Source: Cellvibrionaceae bacterium (GTDB lineage Bacteria > Pseudomonadota > Gammaproteobacteria > Pseudomonadales > Cellvibrionaceae). Taken from it: DNA of 64,000 nt. Position numbers and translations under genes: made by a program. How positions within the stretch are numbered: the stretch's first letter is position 1; every line of letters begins with the position of its first letter. Under the pieces are notes generated by a model. That model was given only the letters and a program-made list of their open reading frames with translations, did no database searches and was not told the DNA's origin. The stretch lies in the NCBI GenBank assembly GCA_025800435.1, contig JAOXRV010000044.1:1-64000 (forward strand), written 5' to 3'. Shown piece by piece: positions 17,462 through 25,961 of the stretch.

Positions 17462-18286
17462 CTAGCCCAACTGCTTGGCCATTTCTCGGGCGCGATCGCT
17501 ACAGGCCTGCATGGCGCCGGCATAGAGCTGGCGCAGGCCATTGTTCTCAAAGTGGGCAATGGCCTGGGCGGTGGTGCCACCGGGGGAGGTAACTCGGCGG
17601 CGCAGCTCGGCCACATCCACATCGCTGGCCTGGGCCAGCTTGGCGGCGCCAAAGGCAGTTTGCAAGGTGAGTTCGGTGGCGGCCTCGGTGCTTAGGCCCT
17701 GTTTGATGCCGGCGTCAATCATCGCCTCCATGGCTAAAAAGAAATAGGCCGGGCCACTGCCAGAGACGGCGATAACCGCGTCGATCAAGCTCTCTTGCGC
17801 GACCCATTGGGTAATGCCGACCGCGGCCAGTACCGATTCGGCCTGTCGGCGCTGGGTTTGGCTGCAATTGTCATTGGCGTAGAGGCCACTGGCGCCGGCC
17901 CCCACCAGTGAGGGGGTATTGGGCATGGCCCGCACTATCGCCTGGTCTTGGCCCAGCCACTGTTGCAGGCTGGCCACGGGAATGCCGGCGGCGAGGGAGA
18001 CAAGCAGCGGCTTGTGGCCGAGCTGGGGGGCCAGCTCGGCGCAGACTTCGGCCATAATCTGGGGTTTAACCCCCAGTACCACGACATCGGCGGCGCGGCA
18101 GGCGGCGCCGTTATCGCTGCCGCTGGCGATACCGTACTGGTCGCTCAGCGGTTTAAGGTTGCGCTCACTGGGGGCGGTGGCGTGAATTTGTGCAGCTGGG
18201 TAGCCCTGCTGTACCAGGCCACCGATTACCGCACCGGCCATATTGCCGGCGCCGATAAAGGCGATAGAGGCGCTGGGTTTTGTCAT
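17462..18286 (-). CDS. proC: Pyrroline-5-carboxylate reductase
   Basis: A 274-residue NAD(P)H enzyme that makes L-proline from pyrroline-5-carboxylate. The N-terminal Rossmann motif is AFIGAGNMAGAVIGGL. The C-terminal dimerisation region carries the family signature LIDAVIAVSGSGPAYFFLAMEA and the substrate-binding segment VTSPGGTTAQAI. Length is typical (E. coli 269). It follows yggS by 53 bases, in the usual yggS-proC-yggT order. Confidence 0.96.
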   Translation of the reverse strand: MTKPSASIAFIGAGNMAGAVIGGLVQQGYPAAQIHATAPSERNLKPLSDQYGIASGSDNGAACRAADVVVLGVKPQIMAEVCAELAPQLGHKPLLVSLAAGIPVASLQQWLGQDQAIVRAMPNTPSLVGAGASGLYANDNCSQTQRRQAESVLAAVGITQWVAQESLIDAVIAVSGSGPAYFFLAMEAMIDAGIKQGLSTEAATELTLQTAFGAAKLAQASDVDVAELRRRVTSPGGTTAQAIAHFENNGLRQLYAGAMQACSDRAREMAKQLG

Positions 18287-18339
18287 AGTGATACCTTTAT
18301 ATACGGTTATTTTTTATAGGCGCTTAACGTTACAGGCGC

Positions 18340-19065
18340 TTAATGGGCCGGGGCGTTTGCTTGGCGGGGCCCAAAAATATCGGTGCCCACTCGCACCATG
18401 GTGCTGCCGGCGGCGATGGCTGCCTCTAAATCTGCGGACATGCCCATCGACAGGGTGTCCAGCGCCAAACCCTCGGCCTGCAGTTGTCGTTGGGCTTGGC
18501 TTAGGCGCGCTAGGCTTTGGCGCTGCTGCTCAAACGCCTGCTGCGGGGCGGGTATCGCCATTAAGCCGCGCAGCTTAAGCCGGGGCAGTGCCGCCACCGC
18601 CTGGGCCAGCTCGACCAGTTGGTTTAGGGCCACTCCGGATTTACTGGGCTCGGCGTCTAGATTCACCTGTAGGCAGATATTTAACGGCTCTAATTTGGCC
18701 GGCCGGGCGGCACTGAGGCGCTCGGCGATCTTGACTCGATCGACACTGTGCACCCAGCTAAAATTTTCTGCGATGGCCCGGCTTTTGTTTGACTGAATTG
18801 GGCCGATAAAATGCCAGTGGAGCGATTCAAGCCCGGGTTCATTAGCCAGCTCGACCTGCTTGGCCAGGGCTTCTTGCAGATAGTTTTCGCCAAAGTGGCG
18901 CTGGCCGGCCCTGGCTGCCTCGGCCACAAGGGCGGCGGGCTTTGTTTTGCTCACCGCCAGCAGGCACAGTTCAGCGCTGTCCCGGCCGTGCTCGCGGCAG
19001 GCAGCATTTATACGGGCTTGTACGCTTTTTAAGCGCTCGGCAATAGAAGGGAGAACCAATGTCAT
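18340..19065 (-). CDS. yggS: YggS/PLPBP family pyridoxal phosphate homeostasis protein
   Basis: A 241-residue single-domain PLP-binding barrel protein. The PLP lysine lies in LLAVSKTKPAAL near residue 40, and the phosphate-binding end is SMGMSADLEAAIAAGSTMVRVGTDIFG. Members keep vitamin B6 and amino acid pools in balance and have no known enzyme activity. It is divergent from pilT across 173 bases and is first in the minus-strand series running to hemW. Confidence 0.95.
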   Translation of the reverse strand: MTLVLPSIAERLKSVQARINAACREHGRDSAELCLLAVSKTKPAALVAEAARAGQRHFGENYLQEALAKQVELANEPGLESLHWHFIGPIQSNKSRAIAENFSWVHSVDRVKIAERLSAARPAKLEPLNICLQVNLDAEPSKSGVALNQLVELAQAVAALPRLKLRGLMAIPAPQQAFEQQRQSLARLSQAQRQLQAEGLALDTLSMGMSADLEAAIAAGSTMVRVGTDIFGPRQANAPAH

Positions 19066-19238
19066 TTTTTACGGCTTTTTGGCAGATGAGGTTTGCTTTT
19101 CAGCAAGCGCTGGGTCAAAGTTTACCTCATGAGAATGAAAAACTCCTAAACTATGTGTGTGGGCCCGCGATAAGCTTGGCCCGCCGGGACTTGGCAATAC
19201 CAATCACGCTGTGTTGAGGCAGCTATTTTGAGGCAACT

Positions 19239-20273
19239 ATGGATATTACCGAACTGTTAGCATTTAGTTCTAAGCAAGGCGCATCAGATTTACACCTCTC
19301 CGCCGGATTACCACCGATGATCCGGGTGGACGGCGATGTGCGTCGCATCAACCTGCCGCCGATGGAGCACAAGCAGGTGCACGGCCTCATCTATGAAATC
19401 ATGAATGACAAGCAGCGCAAGGACTTCGAAGAACATCTGGAGACGGATTTCTCGTTCGAAGTACCCGGTGTTGCTCGTTTTCGTGTCAATGCCTTTAACC
19501 AGAATCGCGGTGCCGGTGCGGTATTTCGGACCATTCCCTCCAAGGTTTTAACCATGGAAGAGCTGGGCATGGGCCAGGTGTTTCGGGATATTGCCGCCAC
19601 CCCGCGCGGCCTGTGTCTGGTAACTGGCCCAACCGGTTCGGGTAAATCGACCACGCTGGCGGCGATGATCGATTACATTAACGACAATAAGTACGAGCAT
19701 ATTCTCACCATCGAAGACCCTATCGAATTTGTCCACGAATCAAAAAAATGCCTGGTTAACCAGCGCGAGGTACACCGCGATACCCACAGCTTTACCCACG
19801 CCCTGCGCTCGGCACTGCGTGAAGACCCCGACATCATTCTGGTGGGCGAGATGCGAGATTTGGAAACCATTCGCCTGGCCTTGACCGCGGCCGAAACCGG
19901 CCACTTGGTATTCGGCACCTTGCACACTACCTCGGCCGCTAAGACCATTGACCGGGTGGTGGATGTGTTCCCGGCCGAAGAAAAGGCCATGGTGCGTTCG
20001 ATGCTGTCAGAATCGTTGCAGGCGGTTATCTCCCAGACCCTGCTCAAGCGTCAAGAGGGCGGCCGGGTCGCGGCCCACGAAATTATGCGCGGCACCTCGG
20101 CCATTCGTAACCTGATTCGAGAAGATAAAGTGGCGCAGATGTATTCGGCGATTCAAACCGGTGGCTCGATTGGCATGCAGACTATGGATCAGTGTTTGGC
20201 GGATCTGGTCGATCGGCGTATTATTTCCCGGGATGTGGCGCGTGAAAAAGCCCGCATGCCAGAGAATTTTTAA
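19239..20273 (+). CDS. pilT: Type IV pilus retraction ATPase PilT
   Basis: A 344-residue hexameric secretion-type ATPase that depolymerises type IV pili and so drives twitching. The Walker A motif is GPTGSGKST (K136). The Asp and His boxes follow (EDPIEFVH; TGHLVFGTLHT), with the Walker B region DPDIILVGEMRD and the C-terminal AIRNLIREDK motif needed for retraction. Length equals that of Pseudomonas PilT. It is followed after 39 bases by pilU. Confidence 0.98.
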   Translation: MDITELLAFSSKQGASDLHLSAGLPPMIRVDGDVRRINLPPMEHKQVHGLIYEIMNDKQRKDFEEHLETDFSFEVPGVARFRVNAFNQNRGAGAVFRTIPSKVLTMEELGMGQVFRDIAATPRGLCLVTGPTGSGKSTTLAAMIDYINDNKYEHILTIEDPIEFVHESKKCLVNQREVHRDTHSFTHALRSALREDPDIILVGEMRDLETIRLALTAAETGHLVFGTLHTTSAAKTIDRVVDVFPAEEKAMVRSMLSESLQAVISQTLLKRQEGGRVAAHEIMRGTSAIRNLIREDKVAQMYSAIQTGGSIGMQTMDQCLADLVDRRIISRDVAREKARMPENF

Positions 20274-20312
20274 TCACTAAGCAATAGCAGGGCAGCACCC
20301 TGGGGAAGAAAT

Positions 20313-21458
20313 ATGGAATTTGAGCGTTTATTATCCATGATGGTAGAGAAGGGTGCTTCCGACTTGTTTATTACCGCCGGGGTGCCGCCGTCGATTAAAC
20401 TGCACGGCAAGGTGGTGCCGGTAACCACCACTCCGCTGTCCCCGGAAAAAACCCGCGAGGTAGTACTGGGGGTAATGAACGAGCCCCAGCGGCAAGAGTT
20501 TATTGCCACCCACGAGCTTAATTTTGCCATCAGTGCTAGGGGCATTGGCCGTTTTCGGGTCAGCGCGTTTTACCAGCGCAACCTGGCCGGCATGGTGTTG
20601 CGGCGGATTGAAACCATTATTCCCAAAATTGACGATTTGGGCCTGCCGGCCATTATTAAAGACCTGGCCATGGTCAAACGCGGTTTGATTATTTATGTGG
20701 GTGCCACCGGCACCGGTAAGTCGACCTCGCTGGCGGCGATGATCGGCCACCGCAACGGCAACTCCAAGGGTCATATTATTTCCATCGAAGACCCGATTGA
20801 ATTTATTCACCAGCACCAGGGTTGCATTGTTACCCAGCGCGAGGTCGGTATCGATACCGATTCGTTTGAGGTGGCCCTTAAAAACACCCTGCGCCAGGCG
20901 CCGGATGTGATTATGATCGGCGAGGTGCGCACCCGCGAAACCATGGAGCACGCGATTGCCTTTGCTGAAACCGGCCACTTATGCCTGTGTACCCTACACG
21001 CCAATAACGCCAACCAGGCGCTGGACCGAATTATTCATTTCTTTCCGGCCGACCGACACCCCCAGTTGTGGATGGATTTATCGTTAAACTTAAAAGCGAT
21101 TGTGGCCCAGCAGTTAATTCCCACCCCCGATGGCAATGGCCGCCGGGCCTGCTTGGAGGTAATGTTAAATTCACCCCTGGCGGCGGATATGATTCGCAAG
21201 GGCGATGTGCACGAGCTAAAAGAGTTGATGAAAAAGTCCAACGAGTTGGGCATGCAGACCTTCGATCAGGCCCTGTACGAGTTGTACGATTCGGGCGAGA
21301 TCACCTATGAAGACGCCCTCGCCCACGCCGACTCACCCAATGACCTGCGCTTGATGATCAAGCTCGGCTCGGAAACCGATGCGGATTACCTTTCCAATGT
21401 GGCGAACGAACTGTCATTGCAGGGCGAGGATAGCGACAATCGAGGTAACTTGTTTTAG
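20313..21458 (+). CDS. pilU: PilT-dependent retraction ATPase PilU
   Basis: A 381-residue PilT paralogue with Walker A GATGTGKST (K136), Walker B APDVIMIGEVRT and the His-box TGHLCLCTLHA. PilU works with PilT to give high-force pilus retraction and depends on it. The C-terminal tail after residue 345 (acidic, ending EDSDNRGNLF) is typical of PilU and absent from PilT. A GGGGAAG ribosome site precedes the ATG. The 330-base region after it holds a large inverted repeat. Confidence 0.97.
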   Translation: MEFERLLSMMVEKGASDLFITAGVPPSIKLHGKVVPVTTTPLSPEKTREVVLGVMNEPQRQEFIATHELNFAISARGIGRFRVSAFYQRNLAGMVLRRIETIIPKIDDLGLPAIIKDLAMVKRGLIIYVGATGTGKSTSLAAMIGHRNGNSKGHIISIEDPIEFIHQHQGCIVTQREVGIDTDSFEVALKNTLRQAPDVIMIGEVRTRETMEHAIAFAETGHLCLCTLHANNANQALDRIIHFFPADRHPQLWMDLSLNLKAIVAQQLIPTPDGNGRRACLEVMLNSPLAADMIRKGDVHELKELMKKSNELGMQTFDQALYELYDSGEITYEDALAHADSPNDLRLMIKLGSETDADYLSNVANELSLQGEDSDNRGNLF

Positions 21459-21511
21459 TTTGTGATTTTGTGGCTTAGAGGTTTTTATTTAACCGCGGTT
21501 ACAATCCTTGC

Positions 21512-21534
21512 CTTCGCTGTCGAGCCTTGTGTCG
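21512..21534 (+). repeat. 23-bp sequence shared with 50221-50243
   Basis: CTTC[G/A]CTGTCG[A/C]GCC and the following bases match 21 of 23 positions between the two sites. Both lie just after a plus-strand gene, in a convergent intergenic region. It may be a small extragenic repeat; two copies are too few to define a family. Confidence 0.4.
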
Positions 21535-21623
21535 ATACCGGTTTGGAGTGAGGGTTGTGCGGGCATCATGTTGCTAAAAGCTATTTTTATGGTCAGCACG
21601 CTTCAGAATTCTGCACATTGTAG

Positions 21624-21733
21624 AGCCTTGGGGTGGGAGGTGGGTTCTGGGGGCTTGGGAGGCATGGACGCCGGACGAGAGCTACATGGATGTATTTATG
21701 CGTTCCCCAGAACCCACCTCCCACCCCAAGGCT
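21624..21733. repeat. 29-bp perfect inverted repeat with conserved-looking spacer
   Basis: Bases 21624-21652 and 21705-21733 are perfect reverse complements, separated by 52 bases. The arms are rich in GGTGGG/CCCACC. The element fills most of the space between the convergent genes pilU and ruvX. It could fold into a very stable hairpin and stop transcription from both sides, or be an extragenic palindromic repeat. A 94-codon open frame (21508-21792) runs through it but has no coding features. The rest of the 330-base gap shows no other feature apart from the 23-bp shared sequence. Confidence 0.85.
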
Positions 21734-21788
21734 CGGCAGCGAAATCACGTTATCATTATAAGATATTGCAACAAGGACACATTAAAAA

Positions 21789-22199
21789 CTAACCCTGCAA
21801 CCAACTCTCTAAAATAATCCGCGCCGCAATAGAATCAATCGGCTGCTTGCTGTAATCCCCGCGGTGGCCTTGCTCGGCGGCTTGTTGTTTGGCTTCAAAA
21901 CTCGATAGACGCTCGTCGACCATTTCTATCGCCACCCCGAAGCGCCCGTGCAGGCGGTTGCCGAATTTGCGCGCGCGCCGGCTCAGTTCGCTTTCGCTGC
22001 CGTCCATATTTAAGGGCAGGCCCACAAGTACTAGATCCGGTTGCCATTCTGTCAGGATCGCCTCAACCGCGTCCCAGTTGGGGACGCCGTCGCGGGCTTT
22101 GAGCGGGGGCAGTTCCTGGCAGGTGGCGGTAAGGCTATTGCCCTGGGCCAGGCCGATATTTTTTAGGCCGTAATCAAAAGCCAATAGGGTTTGGGCCAT
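21789..22199 (-). CDS. ruvX: RuvX/YqgF family nuclease, 16S rRNA processing/Holliday junction resolvase-like
   Basis: A 136-residue RNase H-fold protein with the N-terminal LLAFDYGLKNIGLAQG carrying the first catalytic aspartate, LVLVGLPLNMDGSES in the middle, and VDERLSSFEA plus DSIAARIILESWL at the end. Members process the 5' end of 16S rRNA precursor or resolve recombination junctions. It follows yqgE with stop and start overlapping at 22199, the common yqgE-yqgF pair, so the two are cotranscribed. Confidence 0.94.
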   Translation of the reverse strand: MAQTLLAFDYGLKNIGLAQGNSLTATCQELPPLKARDGVPNWDAVEAILTEWQPDLVLVGLPLNMDGSESELSRRARKFGNRLHGRFGVAIEMVDERLSSFEAKQQAAEQGHRGDYSKQPIDSIAARIILESWLQG

Positions 22200-22771
22200 T
22201 AAGCGTGTCCAGCGGTATCGATCAGGGTCGCCGGGTCAAAGCCCAGTGAGGCCACTGCTCGCTCCCAGCGCTTGTCGATGGGGCAGTTAAAAATAATATC
22301 GGTATCCGCCTCGGCGGTGAGCCAACTGTTACGAACAATCTCAGTTTCGAGTTGATCGGCGCCCCAGCCGGAATAGCCCAGGCTGACCAGATACTGCCTG
22401 GGGCCTTTGCCCGCTGCAATAGAGCGCAGCATTTCCAGCGAGCCAGACAGGCCCACCTGTTCGTCAATGGTTTGAGAGGCGGCGTTGCTGAGCGGCTCGC
22501 CATCATTGCTGTGCAAGATAAAACCCTGCTCGGGTTTGACCGGGCCGCCGTACAGCACCTTGGTATCCAGCCGAATTTCCGACTCAATATTGACTTGCGC
22601 CAGCAATTGATCGAGGCCGGCACTGGTCTCGCGGTTGATCACAATACCCATGGCGCCCTCGGCGTCGTGGTGGCAAATATAGATCAGGGTGCGGCTGAAA
22701 TTGGGGTCGTCCATACCGGGCATGGCAATCAAAAATTGATTGCTTAGGTTTAGTGCTTGCTTATCGGCCAT
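22199..22771 (-). CDS. yqgE: YqgE/AlgH family protein
   Basis: A 190-residue UPF0301/AlgH family protein starting MADKQALNLSNQFLIAMPGMDDPNF, with the family signature LIYICHHDAEGAMGIVINR and VLYGGPVKPEQGFILHS. In Pseudomonas it was named AlgH for an effect on alginate, but its molecular role is unsettled. It lies between the TonB-like gene and ruvX, as in Pseudomonas. Confidence 0.94.
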   Translation of the reverse strand: MADKQALNLSNQFLIAMPGMDDPNFSRTLIYICHHDAEGAMGIVINRETSAGLDQLLAQVNIESEIRLDTKVLYGGPVKPEQGFILHSNDGEPLSNAASQTIDEQVGLSGSLEMLRSIAAGKGPRQYLVSLGYSGWGADQLETEIVRNSWLTAEADTDIIFNCPIDKRWERAVASLGFDPATLIDTAGHA

Positions 22772-22782
22772 GGTGTCGTGTC

Positions 22783-23658
22783 CTAGCGGCTGGTACTGAG
22801 GCCAGAGATTTCGAAATGCCAGGTGCGAATAATCTCTAACTTATCAGTAGTTTTGCGAATTTCCGGCGGAAATGGCGCATAGGGGGCGGCTAAATACACA
22901 ATTTGCAAAGCGGCCCTGTCTAATAATTTATAGCCTGAGGAATGCAGTATCTCTACCTTATCGACATTGCCGTTCGGCAGTAAGGTAACGGCGGCGCGTA
23001 ACGTGCCGGTAATATTTTGGCGCAGGGCTTCATCCGGGTAGTTGCGGTTGCCCACAAACTCTACCTTACTGGCCCATTTACTCAGGTACTCCGCATCCAC
23101 CGAGGCGCGAGTGGCGACCGAGGTTAGCCGACGAATGCGCGGGCGCTTGGCGTAGGCCTGGCGCTGGCGCGCCAGCTTGGCGTGCAGGCTGGCAATTTCG
23201 GCACTGTGCTGCAACTGTTGCTTAGACAGGCCCTGACTTTTTTGTTTGTGCTGGGCTTTTTCCTGGCTTTTGCGCAATTGGCGGCTGCTCTGGCCAACCG
23301 TGGTAATCACTTTTTGTTTGCTGGGCGTGTGCTCGGCCAGCAGCTCCTGGGGCGGCGGGCTAATTTCGTTAACCTGGGTGGCGGCCATGGGCGCCTGCTT
23401 GTCGACGGTAAGCTCTTTAACTTGTTGCTCAGTGCCGCTGGCTTGTTGGTTGTGCTGGGCCAAAAAATCAGCTTGCTCTGGTGTGCGCTCGTCTTTATGG
23501 GTGGCTAGGGTAATATTGAGCGAGGCCGAGGCCTTGGGCTTGAGGTCGATTTCAAAGGTCAGGCCGATAATCAGCAGGGCGTGCAGTGCCGCCGCCACAA
23601 AAGCAGTAAAGAACAGGCGGTCGTTACTGCTGGCTGGGTTGGCGGCGGCGTTAGACAT
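22783..23658 (-). CDS. TonB-like energy transducer (TonB3 type)
   Basis: A 291-residue protein with one N-terminal membrane segment (about residues 13-33), a long Gln/Lys-rich periplasmic linker (VGQSSRQLRKSQEKAQHKQK) and a C-terminal TonB domain (NITGTLRAAVTLLPNGNVDKVEIL). The position between gshB and yqgE is that of Pseudomonas tonB3, which is linked to twitching motility and pilus assembly rather than iron. The ATG at 23658 is chosen over a GTG six bases upstream; neither has a clear ribosome site. It could also power the two TonB receptors in this window, but no exbB/exbD is nearby. Confidence 0.85.
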   Translation of the reverse strand: MSNAAANPASSNDRLFFTAFVAAALHALLIIGLTFEIDLKPKASASLNITLATHKDERTPEQADFLAQHNQQASGTEQQVKELTVDKQAPMAATQVNEISPPPQELLAEHTPSKQKVITTVGQSSRQLRKSQEKAQHKQKSQGLSKQQLQHSAEIASLHAKLARQRQAYAKRPRIRRLTSVATRASVDAEYLSKWASKVEFVGNRNYPDEALRQNITGTLRAAVTLLPNGNVDKVEILHSSGYKLLDRAALQIVYLAAPYAPFPPEIRKTTDKLEIIRTWHFEISGLSTSR

Positions 23659-23686
23659 GGGCACAGTATAACAAGCGTTGGCTGCT

Positions 23687-24637
23687 CTAGGCTGCTAAAC
23701 GCTTGGCAATTGCTGCCATCAAGCGCTGGCCAATGGCGGTGTCATAGGCGGCGTCGATCTCGCGCAGGCAAGTGGGGCTGGTGACATTGATCTCGGTAAG
23801 GTAATCGCCGATCACATCCAGGCCCACAAATAGCAGCCCCTTGTCTTTTAAGCTGGGGGCAATCTGCCTGGCAATCCACCAGTCGCGCTCGCTCAGCGGC
23901 TGGGCCACGCCACGGCCGCCGGCGGCGAGGTTGCCGCGGGTCTCGCCCTCGGCGGGGATACGGGCCAGACAGTAGGGCACCGGCTCGCCGTCGACCACCA
24001 AGATACGCTTATCGCCGTTGCTGATATCGGGGATAAACTTCTGCGCCATGATGGTTTCCTGGCCAAAGCGGGTCAGGGTTTCCAGAATCACCCCAATATT
24101 GGGGTCGTCGGCGCGACAGCGGAAGATGCCGGCACCGCCCATGCCGTCCAAGGGCTTAAAGATTACATCGCCGTGCTCGGCGTGGAACTCCCGCAGCTGT
24201 TGATCGTTGCGGCTGACCAGTACCGGCGGGCAGCACTGGGGGAACTGGGTGGCAAATACCTTCTCATTGCAGTCGCGCAGGCTCTGGGGCTTGTTAACCA
24301 CCAGGGTGCCGGCGCGCTCGGCCGCCTCCAGGATATAGCTGGAGTAGATAAACTCCGAGTCGAACGGCGGGTCTTTGCGCATTAAAATCACGTCCAGCTC
24401 GGCCAGGGGGGTGGGTGTTGGCTCACCCAGTTCGAACCATTTTTCGGGCTGGGCAAATACCTGCAGCGGCCGCAGCAGGGCCTTGGCCTCGCCTTGATCT
24501 AGGTAGAGGTCGGCCTGCTCCATATAAAACAGCTCCCAATCGCGCTCGGCTGCCGCCAGCAACAGACCAAGGGTGGTGTCTTTTTTGTAGCTGATTTGGG
24601 CAATGGGGTCCATTACCACGCCGAGTTTGACGCGCAT
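23687..24637 (-). CDS. gshB: Glutathione synthetase
   Basis: A 316-residue ATP-grasp enzyme joining gamma-glutamylcysteine and glycine to make glutathione. It starts MRVKLGVVMDPIAQISYKKDTTLGLLLAA. Also visible are the early substrate/ATP segment DVILMRKDPPFDSEFIY, the grasp loop KPLDGMGGAGIFR, and the C-terminal LLFVGLDVIGDYLTEINVTSPT. Length matches E. coli GshB (316). It is divergent from pilG across a 520-base region. Confidence 0.97.
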   Translation of the reverse strand: MRVKLGVVMDPIAQISYKKDTTLGLLLAAAERDWELFYMEQADLYLDQGEAKALLRPLQVFAQPEKWFELGEPTPTPLAELDVILMRKDPPFDSEFIYSSYILEAAERAGTLVVNKPQSLRDCNEKVFATQFPQCCPPVLVSRNDQQLREFHAEHGDVIFKPLDGMGGAGIFRCRADDPNIGVILETLTRFGQETIMAQKFIPDISNGDKRILVVDGEPVPYCLARIPAEGETRGNLAAGGRGVAQPLSERDWWIARQIAPSLKDKGLLFVGLDVIGDYLTEINVTSPTCLREIDAAYDTAIGQRLMAAIAKRLAA

Positions 24638-24820
24638 TCTTTGGCCTCGCGATGGCTAAAAGTAAAAGGCCAAAGAATAAGAACTTAAGACACATTAAGC
24701 AAACCCTGTTTTGCGTCAATGCCCTATCAGATTTGCACGTTAAAGTGTCGCTTAAACCAATTTGTCGACATTTTGACCGGCCAGCCCCAAAAGGCCGGGC
24801 TGAGATTGAGCAAATTGCCT

Positions 24821-24913
24821 GGGGCGCCTCTGAATAACTCGATGATGCTCAGCGGGATCCTAAAGCCTTCAGCTGCAAGGCCTGGGTGTCACCGAGTTAT
24901 TCAGAGATGCCCC
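24821..24913. mobile_element. 93-bp MITE-like element with 21-bp terminal inverted repeats
   Basis: Bases 24821-24841 and 24893-24913 are reverse complements at 19 of 21 positions (core CTCTGAATAACTCG). They enclose a 51-base centre with no coding capacity. Related ends or fragments occur at 6300-6319, 10671-10709 and 42756-42797. Terminal repeats beginning GG and containing GAATAA recall IS5-type ends, so it could be a non-autonomous derivative of such an element; this is inference. It sits in the gshB-pilG intergenic region, whose other 430 bases (24638-25157) show no convincing gene. Confidence 0.75.
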
Positions 24914-25157
24914 TATCTCGATGTGGCTTAGATCTCATCTGTGTGAGGTTTTGCTTATCTATATCAATAGGTTATGGATAAAAGCTAGGAAACATGTTAA
25001 AAATCGATTGATTAGTTGTAAGATACGCTTATCAGCCCTTTTCCTTAGAAATGGTGGCGCAGTGAACTACCCGGTATTAACAGGGGCGGGCACAGATAAG
25101 CAATACAGTTCCGCTGCGGCGGCAAACTAACAAGATAAATTCAAAGGTCACACTCCA

Positions 25158-25550
25158 ATGGATGTAGATTTTGAAAGCCTGACGGTAATGGTTATCGACG
25201 ATAGCAAAACCATTCGTCGCACCGCCGAGACCCTGCTTAAAAAAGCAGGCTGCGCCGTGGTGACAGCCACAGATGGGTTTGATGCCCTGGCCAAGATAGC
25301 CGATAACCGCCCGGATATTATTTTTGTCGATATTATGATGCCGCGCCTCGACGGTTATCAAACCTGTGCTTTGATTAAAAACAACAGTCAGTTTAAGGCG
25401 ACGCCGGTAATCATGTTGTCCAGCAAAGACGGCCTGTTCGACAAGGCCAAGGGGCGCATTGTGGGTTCTGATGAATATCTGACCAAACCGTTCAGCAAAA
25501 GTGAATTAATTGGCGCAATTGAATCCCAGGTTCGCCTGGCCAGCGCTTAA
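25158..25550 (+). CDS. pilG: Pilus response regulator PilG
   Basis: A 130-residue stand-alone receiver with the acidic pocket VIDDS (residues 13-17), phosphoacceptor D58 in IIFVDIMMPRLDG and the conserved K in YLTKPFSKSEL. In Pseudomonas, PilG is phosphorylated by ChpA and promotes pilus extension and cAMP signalling. First gene of the pil-chp operon, read away from gshB. The long upstream region suggests its promoter lies there, but no strong hexamer pair was found. Confidence 0.96.
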   Translation: MDVDFESLTVMVIDDSKTIRRTAETLLKKAGCAVVTATDGFDALAKIADNRPDIIFVDIMMPRLDGYQTCALIKNNSQFKATPVIMLSSKDGLFDKAKGRIVGSDEYLTKPFSKSELIGAIESQVRLASA

Positions 25551-25587
25551 TATTGGCATAACAAAAGGCCTGTTTTGGGGGGTGTTG

Positions 25588-25950
25588 ATGGCAACCGTAC
25601 TTATCATTGATGATTCGCCGACTGAGACGCATAAGCTGTCGGGAATATTGAGTAAACACGGGCATTCAGTGATCACGGCAGAGACCGGTGAGCTGGGTAT
25701 GGACAAGGCCAAGGCCGAACGTCCCGATGTGGTGCTGATGGATATCGTAATGCCGGGCCTGAATGGTTTTCAGGCGACTCGCCAGTTAACCAAAGCGCCT
25801 GAGACCGCCGGTATTCCGGTGATTATTGTCACCACTAAAGACCAGCAGACCGATAAAGTCTGGGGCATGCGCCAGGGCGCTAAAGCCTATTTAACCAAGC
25901 CGATTGAGGAGCAGGTCTTACTCCAGACCATCTCCGAAGTAATGGCCTGA
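25588..25950 (+). CDS. pilH: Pilus response regulator PilH
   Basis: A 120-residue receiver with DD at 8-9, phosphoacceptor D52 in VVLMDIVMPGLNG and the lysine in AYLTKPIEEQ. PilH opposes PilG in the Chp system and favours retraction or acts as a phosphate sink. The open frame begins at 25510, but the ATG at 25588 gives the compact receiver N-terminus MATVLIIDDSP. It lies 37 bases after pilG. Confidence 0.96.
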   Translation: MATVLIIDDSPTETHKLSGILSKHGHSVITAETGELGMDKAKAERPDVVLMDIVMPGLNGFQATRQLTKAPETAGIPVIIVTTKDQQTDKVWGMRQGAKAYLTKPIEEQVLLQTISEVMA

Positions 25951-25961
25951 GGGGAAACACC

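Noticed and set aside
20331..20978. 215-codon open frame on the minus strand
   Set aside because: Antisense to pilU; no domain and no plausible start.
21508..21792. 94-codon open frame on the plus strand after pilU
   Set aside because: Spans the perfect inverted repeat, so the frame is a by-product of the palindrome; no coding features.
24921..25130. 69-codon open frame before pilG
   Set aside because: No ribosome site or family resemblance; the region is better read as upstream sequence of pilG.
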